From the NCBI GenBank assembly GCA_014695295.1, contig JACJNY010000010.1, positions 1 to 64,000 on the forward strand: a stretch of DNA of 64,000 nt, given 5' to 3'. Numbering within the stretch: position 1 is the first letter of the stretch; every line of letters begins with the position of its first letter. This document shows, in pieces, positions 1-9,459 of this stretch. The position numbers and the translations under genes are program-made. A model generated the notes under the pieces. It saw only the letters and a program-made list of their open reading frames with translations. It was not told the DNA's origin and ran no database searches. Source of the DNA: Microcoleus sp. FACHB-61 (GTDB lineage: Bacteria; Cyanobacteriota; Cyanobacteriia; Cyanobacteriales; Microcoleaceae).

Positions 1-242
1 ATGCCATAATTTTCCATGTCTTCCCAACCTTCGGCACCGCCAATGACGGCTAAAATAGAGATTACTAAAATATCTTTTAATGAGTGTTTTTGGGTTCTTT
101 GAACTCTGGGGTCGGGGAGCTCGGCTACATAATTCAATAAATTGGCTTGGATTTCGCTCAGAGGTGTTAACTGTCGTTTTTCTGCTCTTTTAGCTTGAGA
201 TTTTACAGCGAGTTTCAATCTAGGTGCAAAACCCTTTGTCAT
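1..242 (-). CDS. ISAs1-family transposase, N-terminal part (cut by window edge)
   Basis: Reading leftward from the ATG at 242, the frame stays open to the window edge and gives about 80 residues. The stretch PDPRVQRTQKHSLKDILVIS followed by AVIGGAEGWEDMENYG is the typical N-terminal DDE_Tnp_1-associated region of ISAs1/H-repeat transposases. The catalytic DDE domain would lie outside the window, so it is unknown whether the gene is intact. No terminal inverted repeat was identified in the 380 bp to its right. Confidence 0.85.
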   Translation of the reverse strand, partial: MTKGFAPRLKLAVKSQAKRAEKRQLTPLSEIQANLLNYVAELPDPRVQRTQKHSLKDILVISILAVIGGAEGWEDMENYG

Positions 243-621
243 TGTCTTTAACTCCGTTTTAACTTGATTGACTTTGTTAAGATTCAAACTTGATTATAGG
301 TTTGAGTTCGCTTCACAGATATAAAGTCTATTGGCGGTTTTTTGTCAAGTACAATTTATACCAAATTAGATGAGCTTACCCTGCCTATGTCGGGCAAAGA
401 TTGTGCAAAATTCAAGCAAATAGCCAAATATCTTACTTAAGATATATTGCTTTTACATTCAATTTTAAAATCACCAAACTTAAGATAGATGCTGTACGGC
501 TATTTTTTCTCTACAGAGACTTTTTAGAAAAAACCAAAGCTCATTCTCAGGTTAGGGGCGTCGCTATTGTTTAGTTTGTATCCTGAGAACTACGTAGTTC
601 ATATAATTTAACAAGAGCGAG
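243..621. other. Gene-free stretch between transposase and FNT gene
   Basis: AT-rich, with no convincing ORF, RNA gene or perfect long palindrome. It should hold the promoters of the leftward transposase and the rightward FNT gene; no clear -35/-10 pair was assigned. Confidence 0.4.
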
Positions 622-1482
622 ATGACACAAAATTGCGATCGAGCAAGCCAAGCAATAGAATTGCTGGGTGAACAAAAGTTGGAACTAAGCGATCGCGATC
701 GTGAAGAGATCATTGAGCGCATCCGTCCCACTGCCTTAATCATTCACGAAACGATTAGGATGGAGGGTGAAAGTGAGTTGTGCCGTCCAGTTTCAGCCCT
801 AGCTTGGTCTGGATTAGCCGCAGGACTATCTATGGGATTTTCCCTGGTGGCTCAAGGTGTACTCCAAGCAAATTTACCCCAGCAATCTTGGAGTTCCATC
901 ATTGTCAGCCTTGGGTACAGTATCGGTTTTGTCATCGTAGTTATGGGGCGTCAGCAGTTGTTCACTGAAAATACCCTGACTGTCATTCTGCCTTTGTTAA
1001 ACGATCGCAAACGCAAAGTTTTTATGCGAGTGCTGCGATTATGGGGAATCGTGTTAGCAAGCAATTTGTTAGGTGCATTCATATTTGCCTCAATAGTTGC
1101 ACAGGTTGGAGTCTTCCCGCCTGAATTTCAAAAAGCCTTTGGCGAAATAGGTTTAAGAGTTATCGATGGAGGATTTTGGATAACTTTATTGCGGGCAATC
1201 TTTGCTGGTTGGTTAATTGCTTTAATGGTCTGGCTTCTCCCCGCCGCTGAGTCTTCCCAACTGTGGGTAATTGTGATCATCACTTCCCTGGTTGGGCTAG
1301 GTGAATTTCCTCATATTATTGCCGGATCAGTGGAAGTTTTTTATGCAGTGGCAATTAAAGCTGTTTCGTGGCCAGAATATTTTGGCAAATTCATGATACC
1401 TACCCTAATTGGTAATATTTTAGGCGGAGTTACCTTAGTGGCTGCCTTAAACCATGCCCAAGTTGCTCAAGATGATATCTAG
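622..1482 (+). CDS. Formate/nitrite transporter (FNT) family membrane protein, YfdC-like
   Basis: The 286-residue protein has a polar N-terminus of about 50 residues, then roughly six hydrophobic segments (near residues 55-78, 88-108, 137-160, 185-205, 213-233, 262-280). The GLAAGLSMGFSLVAQGVL and MGRQQLFTENTL segments are FNT-family signatures; the latter is the QLFTEN motif seen in YfdC-type members. FNT proteins form pentameric channels for small monovalent anions such as formate or nitrite; the substrate here cannot be told from sequence. The gene starts at ATG 622 after a weak GAGCGAG. A hairpin 40 bp downstream may end its transcript before the DUF2238 gene. Confidence 0.85.
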   Translation: MTQNCDRASQAIELLGEQKLELSDRDREEIIERIRPTALIIHETIRMEGESELCRPVSALAWSGLAAGLSMGFSLVAQGVLQANLPQQSWSSIIVSLGYSIGFVIVVMGRQQLFTENTLTVILPLLNDRKRKVFMRVLRLWGIVLASNLLGAFIFASIVAQVGVFPPEFQKAFGEIGLRVIDGGFWITLLRAIFAGWLIALMVWLLPAAESSQLWVIVIITSLVGLGEFPHIIAGSVEVFYAVAIKAVSWPEYFGKFMIPTLIGNILGGVTLVAALNHAQVAQDDI

Positions 1483-1521
1483 AAATTGAGTTCCAATAAA
1501 CCACATAAAGGGCATGGAGAA

Positions 1522-1546
1522 CCCCGATTTCTCTAAGAAGTCGGGG
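1522..1546. terminator. Hairpin between FNT and DUF2238 genes
   Basis: A 9-bp stem (CCCCGATTT with AAGTCGGGG, one G-T pair) and a 7-nt loop. No strong T-tract follows, so it may be a dispersed palindrome as much as a terminator. Confidence 0.45.
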
Positions 1547-1582
1547 ATGTGTTTGTTATCTTAAGATAGAAGGAGAGTGATG

Positions 1583-2194
1583 ATGACTACAAACTGGCGT
1601 GGCTATCGAGTTGCAGCTTGGGTAGGACAGGCGTTATTAACAATAGCAGTAATAGCTGCTCTGAGTCAGGGAAAATGGCAAAATGCCTTGGGGTTAGCCT
1701 TATTCTTAGTAGCATCCCTGGCGTTTGTGGTGATGGAGGATCGCTTGCCAACGCTGTTTGATTTCCTGTTTGTGCTTGCTGCCTTACTCAACGCCGGAGG
1801 CTGGGTTTTCGGACTGTTTTACCAACCGGGACTTTATGATGAAATTGTTCATGCTTTCACGACTTTTGCCGTGACTTTAGCATTGAGTTTTTTAGCATAC
1901 AGTTCAATGCTGACTATTTTTCGCAACCATAAACTGCTGTACTTGCTAACAATAACCAGTTTTGGGATTGCGATTGGTGCTTTGTGGGAAGTTGCCGAAT
2001 GGACGGCTGGTATTGTTCTCTCAACCGAAGTGATTGAGAGCCTGAATGATACGATTATTGATTTGATTATGGATAGTTTGGGAGCTGCAATAGCTGCCCT
2101 AACTAGCTTATGGACGTTGCAAGAATGGATGCGCCCCAGTGCGACAGTTGGAAATCAAGCATCTATCGCCAATAGTCCGAGCGATCGCACTTAA
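1583..2194 (+). CDS. DUF2238-like integral membrane protein (copy A)
   Basis: About 203 residues with five or six membrane helices. The conserved core YDEIVHAFTTFAVTLALSF and the later GIAIGALWEVAEW motif match the DUF2238/YjdF-type family; biochemical role unknown. Three starts are possible (GTG 1577, ATG 1580, ATG 1583); AGGAG at 1571-1575 gives the best spacing to ATG 1583. The 3' half of this gene is duplicated at about 16095-16320, where it is fused to a different N-terminus. It is the first gene of a block (DUF2238, secreted protein, lipoprotein, DUF3611) that recurs in shortened form near 16.1-17.4 kb. Confidence 0.75.
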   Translation: MTTNWRGYRVAAWVGQALLTIAVIAALSQGKWQNALGLALFLVASLAFVVMEDRLPTLFDFLFVLAALLNAGGWVFGLFYQPGLYDEIVHAFTTFAVTLALSFLAYSSMLTIFRNHKLLYLLTITSFGIAIGALWEVAEWTAGIVLSTEVIESLNDTIIDLIMDSLGAAIAALTSLWTLQEWMRPSATVGNQASIANSPSDRT

Positions 2195-2451
2195 CTCGCA
2201 AATTCATCATTCTTTCTTCAATCATCTTTCATCAGATAGATATTTTCTTATGACCTCCGACAGATGGCAAGCTGTGGAAAGTTGAAGTTAAATAGAGAGA
2301 GAAGCAACATTTTGAAAGAAAGAATGTAGATTTTTTTTGAAAGAATGTAGAACACAGACAATCGACCTTTAGCAAAAGTAAATTTTTAATAACTTAAATT
2401 TTCTTTTCACGTTAGTGCAAGAGGTTGGTTGTTGCGATTTAGGAGGATTTT

Positions 2452-3492
2452 ATGAAAATAAAATCATTTTCAACGGCAATTGGACTGGTTCTGTTGGGTT
2501 CAACCATTTATTTACCGGAAATTGCCCAAGCTAGTCCCAAACCCTCTATCCAAGTAGCTCAACGAAGAGTAGTCGGATCGGATATCGACAGTTTTACCGC
2601 GTATCCAGTACAGCGATTAGATCCGGGAACAGAACTCTTTTTCGTGCTGCGAGGAACCCCGTATTCTAGAGCTACCTTGACTATCCCAAATGCAGTGCAA
2701 AATCTGCCGATGCGGGAGGTTCAACCGGGAGTTTACGAAGCAAGCTACATGATTCGCGAGGGCGATCGAATTTCCGAAAATACAGTTGTGCGGGCCAATT
2801 TGCAACAAGGCGATCGCATCAGCAGCACCCGCTTGCAACAACCTTTAGTAGCTGGTTATAGCGATAGTCGCTTTCAATCTTTGTCTATTAACCGCTTCAC
2901 TGCTCAATCAGTACAGCAGTTAGATCCGGGAACCACGCTCAATTTCAAATTGCTCGGCACTCCCAACGCTACAGCTACTTTCTCCATTGAAGGAGTTGCT
3001 AATAACATTCCCATGCGGGAAGAATCCAACGGCGTTTACACAGGCGAATATACGATCCGCAGCCAAGATTATTTCCCCCCTGCAGGTGCGGCGGTTACTG
3101 CTAGTTTGCAGTCGGGAAATCAAGTTATTCGTTCCCGTTTAGATCGAGAACTGATTGCTGGCGATGATGGCAGTTCCAAAACTGCCGAAATCCCGCTAGA
3201 AATTATCACTCCCAAAGAAAATGCTCGCGTCAGCGGGACGGTTGAAGTGGAAGGACGCAGCGCCCCAAATGCGACAGTTAATGTCAACGTTGAGGCTACC
3301 TCTTCTGTGGCAGGTTTGTTTGGATTTGAACGAAAGATCCTCGAACGCACAATTCGGGCGGATGAACAAGGTAAATTCAGTTTTGCTTTTAAGCCGACCA
3401 TTTCTCTACCAGGAACCCGATACGAGGTGAATCTCAGTTCGAGTAGAGGCGATCGCACCAGTGAAGAAACTTTGGTACTGTTTCAAAATTGA
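2452..3492 (+). CDS. Secreted protein with two related repeats and a C-terminal Ig-like domain
   Basis: 346 residues, starting at ATG 2452 behind a strong AGGAGG. An N-terminal signal peptide (SFSTAIGLVLLGSTIYLP, cleavage near AQA, about residue 27) predicts export. Two repeats of about 95 residues follow: SFTAYPVQRLDPGTELFFVL near 40-130 and RFTAQSVQQLDPGTTLNFKL near 145-240, each with an IPMRE/LPMRE-x-x-x-GVY block. The C-terminal 100 residues (NARVSGTVEVEGRSAPNATV) look like a bacterial Ig-like fold. Function is unknown; surface or periplasmic binding is inference. A decayed relic of its 5' end is present at about 16570-16670. Confidence 0.7.
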   Translation: MKIKSFSTAIGLVLLGSTIYLPEIAQASPKPSIQVAQRRVVGSDIDSFTAYPVQRLDPGTELFFVLRGTPYSRATLTIPNAVQNLPMREVQPGVYEASYMIREGDRISENTVVRANLQQGDRISSTRLQQPLVAGYSDSRFQSLSINRFTAQSVQQLDPGTTLNFKLLGTPNATATFSIEGVANNIPMREESNGVYTGEYTIRSQDYFPPAGAAVTASLQSGNQVIRSRLDRELIAGDDGSSKTAEIPLEIITPKENARVSGTVEVEGRSAPNATVNVNVEATSSVAGLFGFERKILERTIRADEQGKFSFAFKPTISLPGTRYEVNLSSSRGDRTSEETLVLFQN

Positions 3493-3510
3493 GCAGCGAC
3501 TCGCAACTAT

Positions 3511-3756
3511 TTGCCCCCCAAAATCGGGCATACTCAATCCCGAATGCTAGCAGGTAAAGCAGAAATTGTTCTGCAAAATCTACCAACGCCTGTGACTGTC
3601 AAAATGGTGCGCGTAGATGGAGGGCTGCTGAAAGTTATACCCATGTCTAGTTCTGAAAAAGGGATGCTAGCAGTTTCAATAGATGAAACGAGTAACTTCG
3701 GTGGCAATCAAGGAGTTTTAAGAATTCAACCTAACGGTCAAGTGTTTTTGAATTAG
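3511..3756 (+). CDS. Small hypothetical protein, possibly a gene fragment
   Basis: The frame is 81 residues from a TTG at 3511, or 70 residues from ATG 3544; neither start has a good ribosome-binding site. The product (AEIVLQNLPTPVTVKMVRVD, then a short GVLRIQPNGQVFLN tail) looks like a real beta-rich protein but has no family I recognise. It begins 18 bp after the secreted protein and may be a co-transcribed small protein or the remnant of a larger gene. It has no counterpart in the second copy of this block. Confidence 0.4.
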   Translation: MPPKIGHTQSRMLAGKAEIVLQNLPTPVTVKMVRVDGGLLKVIPMSSSEKGMLAVSIDETSNFGGNQGVLRIQPNGQVFLN

Positions 3757-3837
3757 GTTATAAAAAGACCCGGTTTTGAACACAAATTCTGTAGCTTCAT
3801 CAACAAAATAAACAGAAAAAATCTTGGAGGTTTTTCA

Positions 3838-4677
3838 ATGGTTAATAATCGTTTGAACAATTACACTCAAAAGCTCTCGAATGCTAAGGGAGGAGCGATC
3901 GCACTCGCACTAGCAGCTATCCTGCTTCCGGCTTGTACTACCCCACAGCGGGAAGCAACGGCACCTGCACCTGCACCTGCAGCACCCAGTTCGATTCCCA
4001 CGACAACCGAGAATGTGGTTGATAACACAGCACAACTGGTTGGTAAAACTGTGACCATCAGAAGCGAACCAGTTAAAAAATTGGGGCCATCGACCTTTAC
4101 AGTTAGCGATCAGGAGTTTTTTGGCAGCGAATCGATTTTGGTTGTCAATGCCACCGGCAAGCCTTTTGTGCTGCCGGCTGAATCAGATCAAGAAGTTCAA
4201 GTAACGGGAACAGTTCGCAATTTTGTCCTTGCAGATATTGAGCGCGAGTACAAATTAGGCTTAGAGCCAAACTTGTACGCCGAGTTCGAGAGTAAACCTG
4301 CGATCGTTGCACAATCGATGGCGCTAGCCCCCACACCGGGGGAACTCACCTCAGACCCCCAAAAATACTACGGCAAGACACTGGCGGTGAGCGGTGAAGT
4401 CGAAAGCCTCAGAAGTCCAAACTCGTTCACCTTGGATGAAGACAAATTAATTGGCGGACAAGACTTGTTAGTGATATACACAGTTCCAAAACCAAGCGTG
4501 CGAGAAGGTGAGAAGGTTGCCGTAACCGGCGAGCTGCGTTCGTTTGTCCTCGCTGAACTTGAGCGGGACTACGATCTGCAATGGGATTTGACCTTGAAGC
4601 AGAAGCTAGAAGCCGAGTATACCAACAAACCTGTGCTAGTTGCTACAGGAGTATATCCCTCAGCCATTCCTCAGTAA
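3838..4677 (+). CDS. Lipoprotein with two tandem OB-like repeats
   Basis: 279 residues from ATG 3838 behind GGAGG. A hydrophobic segment ends in LLPAC (about residues 28-32), a lipobox, so the mature protein should be lipid-anchored. An Ala/Pro-rich linker follows. Two homologous units of about 95 residues (VGKTVTIRSEPVKKLGPSTF and YGKTLAVSGEVESLRSPNSF) each end with a V-x-G-x-[VL]-R-x-FVLA-[DE]-[IL]-ER-[ED]-Y block, resembling small OB-fold/BOF-like domains. Function is unknown. It lies in the envelope gene run, upstream of DUF3611. Confidence 0.65.
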   Translation: MVNNRLNNYTQKLSNAKGGAIALALAAILLPACTTPQREATAPAPAPAAPSSIPTTTENVVDNTAQLVGKTVTIRSEPVKKLGPSTFTVSDQEFFGSESILVVNATGKPFVLPAESDQEVQVTGTVRNFVLADIEREYKLGLEPNLYAEFESKPAIVAQSMALAPTPGELTSDPQKYYGKTLAVSGEVESLRSPNSFTLDEDKLIGGQDLLVIYTVPKPSVREGEKVAVTGELRSFVLAELERDYDLQWDLTLKQKLEAEYTNKPVLVATGVYPSAIPQ

Positions 4678-4861
4678 CCAATAGACCTCTGTCATAACTA
4701 CTGCGGGGAGTAGGGGTTAGGCATCCTGCCTGCCCTTAACCGAGTTTTCTGCAGAAGTCTAATAGCTAACCACAAGGCGATCGCGATCGCCAGGAAGACA
4801 AGCATAACCTCTTTCTTACCGCGTTTATTTTGATAATCAATTCAGCAATAAGGTGGATATA

Positions 4862-5428
4862 ATGAATCAACCAGAATCCTTGTCGCAACCGCTGACCCAA
4901 AGCGAATTCGTCGCAACTTTTCGCTTGTTTAGTAGGTTTAGCTTCTGGATACAGTTATTCTTGGGTGCTGTTTCCGGCATTGTTTTAATATTTGCTATGT
5001 TGGGTCGCAACATGGGCGAACAAACCAATAATGCAGGTATTGGTTTCGGCGTAGTTTTAGCAATAGTGGGCCTGTTATTGCTGGGCTTTAGAATATTTTG
5101 GGATTTTCGCTATAGGCTGTTAGGCCGACTTTTGCACGCCGAAAATTCCCAGGTATATCCCAGCAAAGAACATATTACTCACACCTTACGGATTGGATTA
5201 GTTTCTAGTTTGGTGGGGGTATTAATCGCGTTTGTCGCTTCTGAAGAAACAGTTGCTGTAGTCCTAGCGAAAACTCTTAGTCAACCGCAAGCGCTCGCAG
5301 CTTATACGCCAGAAAATGTGATTCGTTCCCTCGATATTTTTGTGACGATGGCAAACGTCAATCTGATTGGCGCTCACTTTTTTGGAGCTGTTACTTCTCT
5401 TGGGTTACTCAATTGGGTAGAAGAGTAG
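4862..5428 (+). CDS. DUF3611 family membrane protein (copy A)
   Basis: 188 residues from ATG 4862 (a GTG at 4853 is in frame but less likely). Four hydrophobic segments are visible near residues 25-50, 62-80, 112-132 and 162-182, with the loop RYRLLGRLLHAENSQVYPSK typical of the cyanobacterial/plastid DUF3611 family. Function unknown. A paralogue at 16819-17388 differs by about ten substitutions and one residue indel, and the 110 bp upstream of both genes are also alike, so this is a recent local duplication. Confidence 0.8.
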   Translation: MNQPESLSQPLTQSEFVATFRLFSRFSFWIQLFLGAVSGIVLIFAMLGRNMGEQTNNAGIGFGVVLAIVGLLLLGFRIFWDFRYRLLGRLLHAENSQVYPSKEHITHTLRIGLVSSLVGVLIAFVASEETVAVVLAKTLSQPQALAAYTPENVIRSLDIFVTMANVNLIGAHFFGAVTSLGLLNWVEE

Positions 5429-5519
5429 TTGGCCGGATTGGCGATCGCTAAAGGCAAACACAACTCCTATGTCCTTATGATTGACAAGGGCTGACCTATT
5501 TAGCTAAGGTTGGTGGTTT

Positions 5520-5555
5520 TGCACTGTCTTGGCGAAAGAGAGCGAAGACAGTGCA
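5520..5555. repeat. Perfect 11-bp inverted repeat
   Basis: TGCACTGTCTT at 5520-5530 pairs with AAGACAGTGCA at 5545-5555 around a 14-nt loop. It lies 90 bp after the DUF3611 stop and has no T-tract; it could act as a transcript-end hairpin or be a dispersed palindrome. Confidence 0.5.
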
Positions 5556-5854
5556 GCTACAAGCTAAACAAGTTGGCTATTTGGATGAACATCTAATCTG
5601 AAATTGGTAGCGATCGCTCCAGCTAATGGTAATCACCCCGATCAACCGTTTTTTTTTACGTAATTGATTTATTATAGTGAGAGATATTTCATCTAGCTTG
5701 AGATGGATAGATTTTGAATCGGGACAAACAAAACTTAGGCTCATATTGCCAAAGATGAGCTATACCCGTGGCATTCAGCTTCCTAAATGGCCCTGTGACC
5801 GGGTTTCTGAACAAAGCCATGTTACACCGTTTCTCTATTAAGAAATTTACTGCA

Positions 5855-7486
5855 ATGAAAGACCTCTGGTATAAAAACGCAATTGTCTACTCCCTCGATG
5901 TTGAAACCTTCATGGACTCGGACGGCGATGGTGTCGGCGACTTTCAGGGACTTATCAACCGCCTAGACTATTTATCAGGACTAGGAATTACTTGTTTGTG
6001 GTTGCTGCCGTTTTATCCTTCCCCTAACCGCGACAATGGTTACGACGTGATGGATTACTACAACATTGACCCGCGACTGGGAACCCTGGGAGATTTTGTC
6101 GAGTTCATGCACCAAGCAAGGGAACGAGGAATTCGCGTGCTGATCGATCTGGTAGTAAATCATACGTCCAATCAGCATCCGTGGTTTGTTGCAGCCAAAA
6201 GCGATAAAAACTCCAAGTATCGCAATTACTACGTGTGGTCAGAAAATCCACCCAAAACAGATCCAGAGTTGCTGGTGTTTCCCGATGCCGAGGACAGTAT
6301 TTGGGAGTACGACGAACAAGCAAACGCTTACTATTTGCATCACTTCTATAAAGAACAGCCAGATTTGAATATTGCCAATCCGGCGGTACGAGAAGAAATA
6401 TGCAAAATTATGGGTTTCTGGCTAGAACTGGGCGTGTCGGGATTTCGCATTGATGCTGTTCCCTTTTTAATTAAGGGAATTGGCATCGAAGGTGCAGACG
6501 CCGAAAAGCTGCGAGGTTTCTTGGAAGAAATGAGAGAGTTTGTGTCATCGCGTCAGGGTCATGCTGTGTTGCTGGCAGAAGCAAATGTCGATCGCGAGCA
6601 AATTTCTATCTACTTTGCTAAGGGCAACAGAATGCACATCCTCTTCAACTTTTTGCTGAACCAGCATCTGTTTTTGGCACTGGCGCGTCAAGAATCCACA
6701 GCATTGCGCGATGGACTAAAAACCTTACCGGATATTCCTGCTATTTGTCAGTGGCTTAATTTTGTGCGCCACCATGATGAACTGACGCTAGACCGCATTA
6801 CTTCATCGGAACGAGAGGAAATTTTTGCAGCATTTGCCCCTGATGAAACGATGCAAATTTTCGGGCGCGGGATTCGTCGTCGCTTACCACCGATGATGGG
6901 AGGTGACCGCCGCCGGATTGAACTGGTCTACAGTTTGCTTTTCACCCTGCCTGGTACACCCATGCTGCGCTATGGCGAAGAAATTGGCATGGGGGATGAC
7001 CTTTCGCTGGAAGGTCGAGGCAGCGTCCGCACGGTGATGCAATGGTCAGATGCACCGAATGGTGGCTTCTCGACGGCTGCAACTGATGCTCTTGCCAGAC
7101 CTGCGATCGCCCACGGAGAATACGGTTACAAACAAGTCAATGTCGCTGCAGCCCAGCGCGATTCTGGCTCATTAATTAACTGGATGGATCGTGCAATCCG
7201 CATCCGCAAGCAATGTCCTGAGTTGGGTATGGGCAAGTGGCACATTCTGGAAACCGACTCTCCCTCGGTTTTAGCCCACTGCTGCGACTGGAAAGGCAGC
7301 AGGGTGATTGCTGTCCACAATCTAGCCGACAAGCCTTGTACTGCTACGCTCAAATCTAACGAATACACCCCTCTGTTCGATTTATTTGGCGATCGCCTCT
7401 ATGAATCTCTTGATGCCGACTCGCCCTCTATTCCCTTAGAAGCCTACGGCTATCGCTGGTTTCGACTCAATCGAATCCAGGGGTAA
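5855..7486 (+). CDS. GH13 alpha-amylase family enzyme, trehalose synthase-like
   Basis: Starting at ATG 5855 gives 543 residues and begins MKDLWYKNAIVYSLDVETF, the usual start of TreS-type GH13 enzymes; the upstream 29 codons look non-coding. Conserved regions: DLVVNHTS (region I), GFRIDAVPF with nucleophile D200 (II), LLAEANV with acid/base E242 (III) and VRHHDELT with D308 (IV; the DEL triplet is typical of trehalose synthases). Such enzymes interconvert maltose and trehalose or hydrolyse short alpha-glucans in the cytosol. There is no fused maltokinase domain. Trehalose-type osmolyte metabolism fits the stress-related neighbours, but the substrate is inferred. Confidence 0.75.
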   Translation: MKDLWYKNAIVYSLDVETFMDSDGDGVGDFQGLINRLDYLSGLGITCLWLLPFYPSPNRDNGYDVMDYYNIDPRLGTLGDFVEFMHQARERGIRVLIDLVVNHTSNQHPWFVAAKSDKNSKYRNYYVWSENPPKTDPELLVFPDAEDSIWEYDEQANAYYLHHFYKEQPDLNIANPAVREEICKIMGFWLELGVSGFRIDAVPFLIKGIGIEGADAEKLRGFLEEMREFVSSRQGHAVLLAEANVDREQISIYFAKGNRMHILFNFLLNQHLFLALARQESTALRDGLKTLPDIPAICQWLNFVRHHDELTLDRITSSEREEIFAAFAPDETMQIFGRGIRRRLPPMMGGDRRRIELVYSLLFTLPGTPMLRYGEEIGMGDDLSLEGRGSVRTVMQWSDAPNGGFSTAATDALARPAIAHGEYGYKQVNVAAAQRDSGSLINWMDRAIRIRKQCPELGMGKWHILETDSPSVLAHCCDWKGSRVIAVHNLADKPCTATLKSNEYTPLFDLFGDRLYESLDADSPSIPLEAYGYRWFRLNRIQG

Positions 7487-7512
7487 AAAAAAAGTTAATC
7501 TTGATGGGAGAA

Positions 7513-8478
7513 CTAGCGACGCGGACTCTTAGGAATGTACTTAGCACTATCCTTGTCTGGAAGCGGTTCTATCTGACCTTGATTGACCAAAGCTTGATGA
7601 ATTAGGGCAGTAGCACTACCCCGACTGAGCAACTCGTTCGGATTAAGAACTCTGGGATCTGGATAGTTGACCACTATCTTTGCCTTTGTCGCTGCTGCCA
7701 CTGGCTCAACCGCATATTTAGGAAGTTTCTCGGCATCTTTATAGTAGGAATTGAGAAAATCTAATGCCGAATTTTTAGCAGGCGCAGTTGCAGCTTTTGT
7801 CGTTGTTGGTGGAACAGCCTTAGTCGGTTTAGGTGCTGGCGCAGCCGCAGGCTGCTGCCTTGCCACTACAGGTAATAACGGCTGCATCAAAACAGTCGCT
7901 GCGAGGGGAAATGCCAAACGGTTCCTAGCAATTCGACGTTTATTTACTGGAGTTGGCCTTGCTGGAGTTGCAGCAGCTCGATCAGCTTTGACAACAGGGG
8001 GATTGTAATCCATATTTAAACCCCTCATTAACACAACTAATGCTTGTGCCTTCGTCAAGGGCTGCTTCGGACGAAACTCCTTTCCGGGAAAATCATTCAT
8101 AAATCCCGTTTCATAAGCTTCTTTAATCGGAGTTTCTGCCCAGTAGTTTTGAGGCACATCCTTAAAGTAACTTCCACTGGGTATCTTTCTAATGCTTGCT
8201 CGATTAAAAGCTTGGTGGATCATCGCCGAAAATTCATCCCGATCCACAACCTGTTTTGGTCGAAAAGTTCCGTTTACATATCCGGTAACAATCTCTTTTT
8301 CAGCTAAGGAATCAATAAACGGACGCGCCCAGTAATTCGGCGGTACATCAGGAAATTTCGATTTAGCTTGTTGAGCAGCAACTTCCTGGGAACTTAGCAC
8401 AAAACCAGTGCCACTGACACTAACGGCTAAAGCTAAAAAGGCTACGCTGATTGACGGTAAATGCCTGCGATTAGACAT
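7513..8478 (-). CDS. Secreted S-layer homology (SLH) domain protein
   Basis: 321 residues starting at ATG 8478 behind AGGAGG. A signal peptide of about 35 residues ends near VAAQQA. Two clear SLH domains follow: FPDVPPNYWARPFIDSLAEK (about 43-95) and FKDVPQNYWAETPIKEAYET (about 105-155), each with a RPKQ-x-[VL]-[DT]-[RK] block. An Ala/Pro/Thr-rich linker (about 165-235) contains basic clusters, then a degenerate third SLH-like unit ends the protein. SLH domains bind peptidoglycan-linked polymers, so this is probably a wall-bound or outer-membrane-associated protein. It is convergent with the GH13 gene. Confidence 0.8.
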   Translation of the reverse strand: MSNRRHLPSISVAFLALAVSVSGTGFVLSSQEVAAQQAKSKFPDVPPNYWARPFIDSLAEKEIVTGYVNGTFRPKQVVDRDEFSAMIHQAFNRASIRKIPSGSYFKDVPQNYWAETPIKEAYETGFMNDFPGKEFRPKQPLTKAQALVVLMRGLNMDYNPPVVKADRAAATPARPTPVNKRRIARNRLAFPLAATVLMQPLLPVVARQQPAAAPAPKPTKAVPPTTTKAATAPAKNSALDFLNSYYKDAEKLPKYAVEPVAAATKAKIVVNYPDPRVLNPNELLSRGSATALIHQALVNQGQIEPLPDKDSAKYIPKSPRR

Positions 8479-8532
8479 GATAAATATCCTCCTGATTTTT
8501 GCATTTTTTTTTTACGATACTCTTTGGCTGAG

Positions 8533-9459
8533 TTAAAGCGGATTACTTTTTTTCCGCTCCGAATCCGATTCTGTTTTTTTTACATCTAACTCTTCGCGAC
8601 GTAATGTGTCTGTTGCCTCAACCGTATCTTGCTCAACTTCTTTTCTGACTTGCACTTCCTCGCGCACAAACGCTTGCTTTTTGATATCCACACTTTCTTC
8701 GTAGATTTCAAAATGTGCCATTTCTTCTTGCTTGAAGGCGGTATCTGGAGCTACTCGACTCCCTGCATCATATTCGGGAGTAGTGTGTTCAATCACAACT
8801 CGCTCTTTTTCTACAGGAATCTCCAGTTGTACCGTTTTGGTTTCAACTTGCTTGCTAATTATTACCTCGCCTGTTTTGCGACGGGTTTTATCTGCAACTA
8901 ATCGTTCTTCGTACAGTTTGAGTTTTTGATGATCCTGTTCGTTCATCTGATACAATTCAGGCTCTCGATCGTAAGTATAGGTATCCCGGTCATAAGCAGC
9001 AGTAGTAGCTTGAGGCGATACAGAATGCGTTGTAGAAACTGGAATAGGTGCTTCTAAAGGTAATGATGCTTCTACTGGTGCAGACGCTTCTACTGTTGAA
9101 GTCCGATAAATACCCCGCACTTGTTCTTCATAATCGTAATCAACTGCCATCCCATGCTCATACCTGGGTAGTTTTTCCACTTGGTCTTTACTCCGCAAAC
9201 CTGTAGCGTAAACACGCCGCCCCTTAAAATCAATCCGACAAAGAGCGATGGGAAGTAAAACTTTTTTGCCAAAAATCCAAGAACCAGTATCTACCACAAA
9301 ATAGCGAAAACGTCCTGTCTCATCTACCAGCCCAGTATCGATCGTGCCAATTTTATCATCGGTATTTCCGGCATACACCTCCAGCCCTTTGATATCGTCC
9401 TCCTCAAAAGCTGCTTGGCGGTAGTCGGGATTAAAATCCTCTATTTTATAAAGTAACAT
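8533..9459 (-). CDS. PRC-barrel / DUF2382 stress protein
   Basis: 308 residues from ATG 9459 behind AGGAAA. Residues about 10-100 form a PRC-barrel-like domain (GLEVYAGNTDDKIGTIDTGL, YFVVDTGSWIFGKKVLLP). A variable linker leads to a highly charged C-terminal DUF2382 domain (about 170-300: LKLYEERLVADKTRRKTGEV, KEEVEQ-type blocks), the family of AvaK/YsnF general stress proteins. Many cyanobacteria keep such genes near other stress genes. Molecular function is not established. It ends 54 bp upstream of the SLH gene, so the two may share a leftward transcript. Confidence 0.8.
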   Translation of the reverse strand: MLLYKIEDFNPDYRQAAFEEDDIKGLEVYAGNTDDKIGTIDTGLVDETGRFRYFVVDTGSWIFGKKVLLPIALCRIDFKGRRVYATGLRSKDQVEKLPRYEHGMAVDYDYEEQVRGIYRTSTVEASAPVEASLPLEAPIPVSTTHSVSPQATTAAYDRDTYTYDREPELYQMNEQDHQKLKLYEERLVADKTRRKTGEVIISKQVETKTVQLEIPVEKERVVIEHTTPEYDAGSRVAPDTAFKQEEMAHFEIYEESVDIKKQAFVREEVQVRKEVEQDTVEATDTLRREELDVKKTESDSERKKSNPL